A stretch of 15,357 nucleotides of DNA, taken from positions 1 to 15,357 of the forward strand of contig JAOTTU010000032.1 in assembly GCA_029864225.1 (NCBI GenBank). Direction: 5' to 3'. Both the position numbers and the translations under genes were made by a program. Positions 13,057 through 15,357 of the stretch are shown in pieces. Numbering within the stretch: the stretch's first letter is position 1; each line of letters starts with the position of its first letter. Under the pieces are notes generated by a model. That model was not told the origin of the DNA and ran no database searches. It saw only the letters and a program-made list of their open reading frames with translations. Source of the DNA: Gammaproteobacteria bacterium (GTDB lineage: Bacteria > Pseudomonadota > Gammaproteobacteria > UBA9214).

Positions 13057-13755
13057 TCAACCGTAGGGAATGATCTTGCGTTCGCCGCTTTCCAGTTCAA
13101 CCGGCTGCGGCTTGAGCACACCCGACTCAAGTGACAGGTGATCATCACATAAATGCGCAATGGTGTGAAATTCATGGGTCGCGATAATAATGCTGACACC
13201 ATCATCCTTCAGCCGCTTGATCATGCGGTAGGCCTGGCCGCGTGACTCGCTGTCCATGTTGGTGGTTGGCTCGTCCAGTAACAGGATTCGCGGGCAGAGG
13301 ATCCGGGCACGTGCAAAGGCAACCCGCTGTCGCTCGCCACCCGACAGATCATGCGCATTTCGTAACTGCAAGTGACCGATACCGGCCCAGTCCAGCGCCT
13401 CTGATACCTTACTGGAGATCTCGCGCAGCGACAGGCCGCGGCAGCGCAGCCCGTATGCGATATTGTCAGCTACGCTGCGATCGAACAGGTAGGGATTCTG
13501 GTGCAGATAGATCACCTGGGCATGCATCTTCTTGCAGGCCCGGCGCCACGAGAGCACCTGACCCTCGAAACTGACCGTTGCGCTGTCAGGCTTCTCGAGG
13601 CCGGCGATAATGCGCAGCAGCGTTGACTTGCCTGCACCGTTCCTTCCGCTCAAGGCTAAACAGCTGCGTTCATGAATTTCCAGTGCATCGATATCTAGCA
13701 GCAGCCGGCCGTGAACCGACTTCCGCAGGCCGTTGTAGCAGAGTATTTCCGTCAT
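13057..13755 (-). CDS. tupC: Tungstate ABC transporter ATP-binding protein
   Basis: The 232-aa ABC ATPase has Walker A GRNGAGKST (37-45), Q-loop HQNPYLFDRSV (about 85-95), signature LSGGERQ (137-143), Walker B ILLLDEP (157-163) and H-loop His194. It energises the transporter formed with the two upstream genes. Its ATG overlaps the permease stop by 4 nt (ATGA), so translation is coupled. The extra C-terminal regulatory domain found in ModC is missing, which fits the short TupC/WtpC type. The substrate (tungstate rather than molybdate) is assigned through TupA and TupB, not through this subunit. Confidence 0.88.
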   Translation of the reverse strand: MTEILCYNGLRKSVHGRLLLDIDALEIHERSCLALSGRNGAGKSTLLRIIAGLEKPDSATVSFEGQVLSWRRACKKMHAQVIYLHQNPYLFDRSVADNIAYGLRCRGLSLREISSKVSEALDWAGIGHLQLRNAHDLSGGERQRVAFARARILCPRILLLDEPTTNMDSESRGQAYRMIKRLKDDGVSIIIATHEFHTIAHLCDDHLSLESGVLKPQPVELESGERKIIPYG

Positions 13756-14453
13756 GATTTCATAACCCCGCGGCCCTGGAAAAACGCCAGCATTCCGTTC
13801 AGTATAAGCGCCAGCGTCAGCAGCACCATGCCCAGCGCAATCGCCTGTGCAAACTCGCCCTTGGTCGTCTCCAGTGCAATCGCAGTAGGTATGTTGCGTG
13901 TGTAGCCCAGTATATTTCCACCGACCATCATCGAACAGCCAACCTCGGCAATGATGCGTCCGAAGCCTGCAATCAATGCTGTAGTCAGACCGAAGCGGAC
14001 CTCATGTACCAGTGTCATGAAGGCGCGGCTTGGTGTTGCGCCCAGGGTGACGGATGTTTCCCAAACCCTGCGGTCGGCGGCCTGGAATGCCGCGTGGCTC
14101 AGCGCAACCAGCAGTGGAAACGACAACAGGATCTGGCCAATGACCATGGATGTATGGGTGAATAGCAACTTGAGGTCACCGAGCGGACCACTGCGTGAAA
14201 ACACCAGGTAGACAGTCAGGCCGACCACGACGGCCGGTATGGATTGCAGGGCACTGAATCCGGCGATCATGGCGCGCCGTCCCGGGTAGCGCAGGTGAGC
14301 CATCAGGAAGGCCACCACGAAGGCGAATGGCGCAGCAACCAGAATCGCCTTTAGAGAAACACTGAACGATGTAAAGATGATAACCCACAGAGCCACATCA
14401 CCCGAAAACAGCAGACGAAATGATTCAGCAGTCGCGGCAGACAGGCTGTCCAT
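13752..14453 (-). CDS. tupB: Tungstate ABC transporter permease
   Basis: The 233-aa integral membrane protein has about five to six hydrophobic segments and a binding-protein-dependent permease loop around LGATPSRAF...LIAGFGRIIAEVG. The stretch AEVGCSMMVGGNILGYTRN, followed by TAIALETTKGEFA, is a hallmark of the TupB family as I know it. It starts 3 nt after the tupA stop and overlaps tupC. It forms the inner-membrane channel of a TupABC importer. Confidence 0.88.
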   Translation of the reverse strand: MDSLSAATAESFRLLFSGDVALWVIIFTSFSVSLKAILVAAPFAFVVAFLMAHLRYPGRRAMIAGFSALQSIPAVVVGLTVYLVFSRSGPLGDLKLLFTHTSMVIGQILLSFPLLVALSHAAFQAADRRVWETSVTLGATPSRAFMTLVHEVRFGLTTALIAGFGRIIAEVGCSMMVGGNILGYTRNIPTAIALETTKGEFAQAIALGMVLLTLALILNGMLAFFQGRGVMKS

Positions 14454-14456
14454 GGT

Positions 14457-15266
14457 CTATTTGGCTACCGGGTAAAACAACTGTTCACCATCTACGCTGT
14501 AGCCGGCAATGATTGCGTGCGCCTCGGGAGTAGCAAACCAGTCGATCAGGCGTTGTGCGGCCGCATAATTGACATCCGGGAAGCGTTCCGGGCTCACGGC
14601 AATAATTCCGTAGGAATTCTTCATATCGGCACCGCCCGATACCAGCAGCTGCAACGGGCTGTTGGCCCGGTACGCCAGCCAAGTGCCACGGTCGACCAGC
14701 GTGTAGGCAGCCAGCTCACCGGCTATCTGCAACGTCTTTCCCATACCCTGTCCGACCTGTCGGTACCACCCGCCCTGCGGTAGTATAGCCGCCTTCTGCC
14801 AGATGGTGTTCTCTTTCTTGTGGGTGCCCGACTCATCACCACGCGACACGAAAATTTCGGCTGATTCGGCGATTGTTGCGAACGCCTTGGCGGCATCCCG
14901 CATACCCCGCACACCGGCAGGATCACCGGGCGGGCCGACAATCACAAAATCGTTGTACATGATCTCGTGGCGCGCAAGGCCATAGCCGTCCTTCACGAAG
15001 GCCTCTTCAGCCTCCCTGGCGTGCACCAGGATCACATCGACATCACCGCGCCGTCCCAGTTCCAGCGCCTTGCCGGTGCCGACCGCGATGACATGCACGC
15101 GGATATCTAGAGCTTGTTCGAATACCGGCTGTATCACGGTAAACAGGCCGGAATTTTCGGTGCTCGTGGTGGTTGCCATGCGCACCAGTGCTGGTTCGCC
15201 GGCCGTGGCAAGCGCGCTAAGCAGCAAGACAGGCAGGCAAAGCAAATTTGCAAAATACCGTTTCAT
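14457..15266 (-). CDS. tupA: Tungstate-binding periplasmic protein
   Basis: I start at ATG 15266, which begins a good signal peptide (MKRYFANLL... ending ATAG near 23). The open frame continues upstream to 15341, but those residues are translated from moaC-like sequence on the other strand. The 269-aa protein shows the TupA oxyanion-binding segments TTTSTENSG (32-40), NDFVIVGPP (105-113) and SRGDESGTHKKE (141-152), which distinguish it from ModA. It should bind tungstate with high affinity in the periplasm and pass it to TupB. No ribosome site precedes the ATG, and the upstream DNA looks foreign to the gene, so the native promoter may be lost. Confidence 0.88.
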   Translation of the reverse strand: MKRYFANLLCLPVLLLSALATAGEPALVRMATTTSTENSGLFTVIQPVFEQALDIRVHVIAVGTGKALELGRRGDVDVILVHAREAEEAFVKDGYGLARHEIMYNDFVIVGPPGDPAGVRGMRDAAKAFATIAESAEIFVSRGDESGTHKKENTIWQKAAILPQGGWYRQVGQGMGKTLQIAGELAAYTLVDRGTWLAYRANSPLQLLVSGGADMKNSYGIIAVSPERFPDVNYAAAQRLIDWFATPEAHAIIAGYSVDGEQLFYPVAK

Positions 15267-15357
15267 GGGCAAGACCGTTGACCGCGGCATGGTGATCGAT
15301 GGCGTTCGCCTGCTGCACAAGTCCGGCGGCCGCAGCGGCAAGTGGAATGCAGGGGAC
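15265..15357 (+). pseudogene. moaC: 5'-truncated moaC fragment (cut by window end)
   Basis: The plus-strand frame from 15265 encodes 31 residues that match the conserved C-terminal end of cyclic pyranopterin monophosphate synthase MoaC: M-x-K-x-V-D-R-G-MVI, then VRLLHKSGGRSGKW. Similarity begins exactly at the ATG. The preceding residues (KYRF) do not match the expected YD, and the rest of MoaC would have to lie across the tupA start, where it is not seen. The two lysines equivalent to active-site residues (in MGK and LHK) remain, while the catalytic Asp just before the Met is gone. It is a fragment, not a working gene, unless the join at about 15262 is an assembly error. Confidence 0.75.

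Noticed and set aside
1..15357. CRISPR arrays, tRNA or rRNA genes
   Set aside because: I saw no regularly spaced direct repeats with spacers and no cloverleaf or ribosomal RNA signature in any gap.

Overview
The window looks like a piece of a proteobacterial, probably gammaproteobacterial, chromosome. The evidence is the domain architectures, the promoter and ribosome-site style, and the pairing of an exported c-type cytochrome locus with molybdenum-cofactor (Moco) and tungstate-uptake genes. The species cannot be told from the sequence. A respiratory or chemolithotrophic lifestyle is an inference from the density of exported haem proteins.

Left and centre (1-10025) form an extracytoplasmic redox locus. 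On the minus strand are a multihaem cytochrome cut by the window edge (588-1), a Crp/Fnr-family regulator (1737-1063) and an NHL-repeat lipoprotein (2914-1832). Divergent from these, a tight six-gene plus-strand run (3219-9008) encodes a trihaem cytochrome, a Sel1-repeat protein, a monohaem cytochrome, two paralogous seven-bladed Reg_prop propellers (one a lipoprotein, one with an N-terminal membrane anchor) and a second trihaem cytochrome. A cytochrome c5 (minus) and another monohaem cytochrome (plus) follow. At least eleven CXXCH haem sites are visible in total. No oxidase, reductase or porin catalytic subunit is recognisable, so the electron donor and acceptor are unknown.

The most striking signal is non-coding. 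A 15-bp dyad, core GTRAC-WWW-GTYAC, occurs five times, only in front of the cytochrome genes. At three promoters its centre lies 31.5-33.5 bp upstream of the centre of a plausible -10 box with no good -35. That is the layout of a class II (about -41.5) activator site. The local Crp/Fnr protein has a CRP-like R-E-x-x-x-R recognition helix suited to GTGA half-sites, but the dyad is 1 bp shorter than the usual CRP/FNR spacing. I infer one local regulon controlling the whole locus.

Right part (10026-15357): a 510-bp gene-poor gap holds the 5' remnant of an integrase-core transposase. It is followed by mobB (plus), then a minus-strand block read right to left as tupA-tupB-tupC-moeA-moaB (tungstate ABC uptake plus Moco synthesis). 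At the far right edge, a plus-strand fragment matching the C-terminal end of MoaC abuts the tupA start codon head-to-head. This marks a rearrangement breakpoint or an assembly join.
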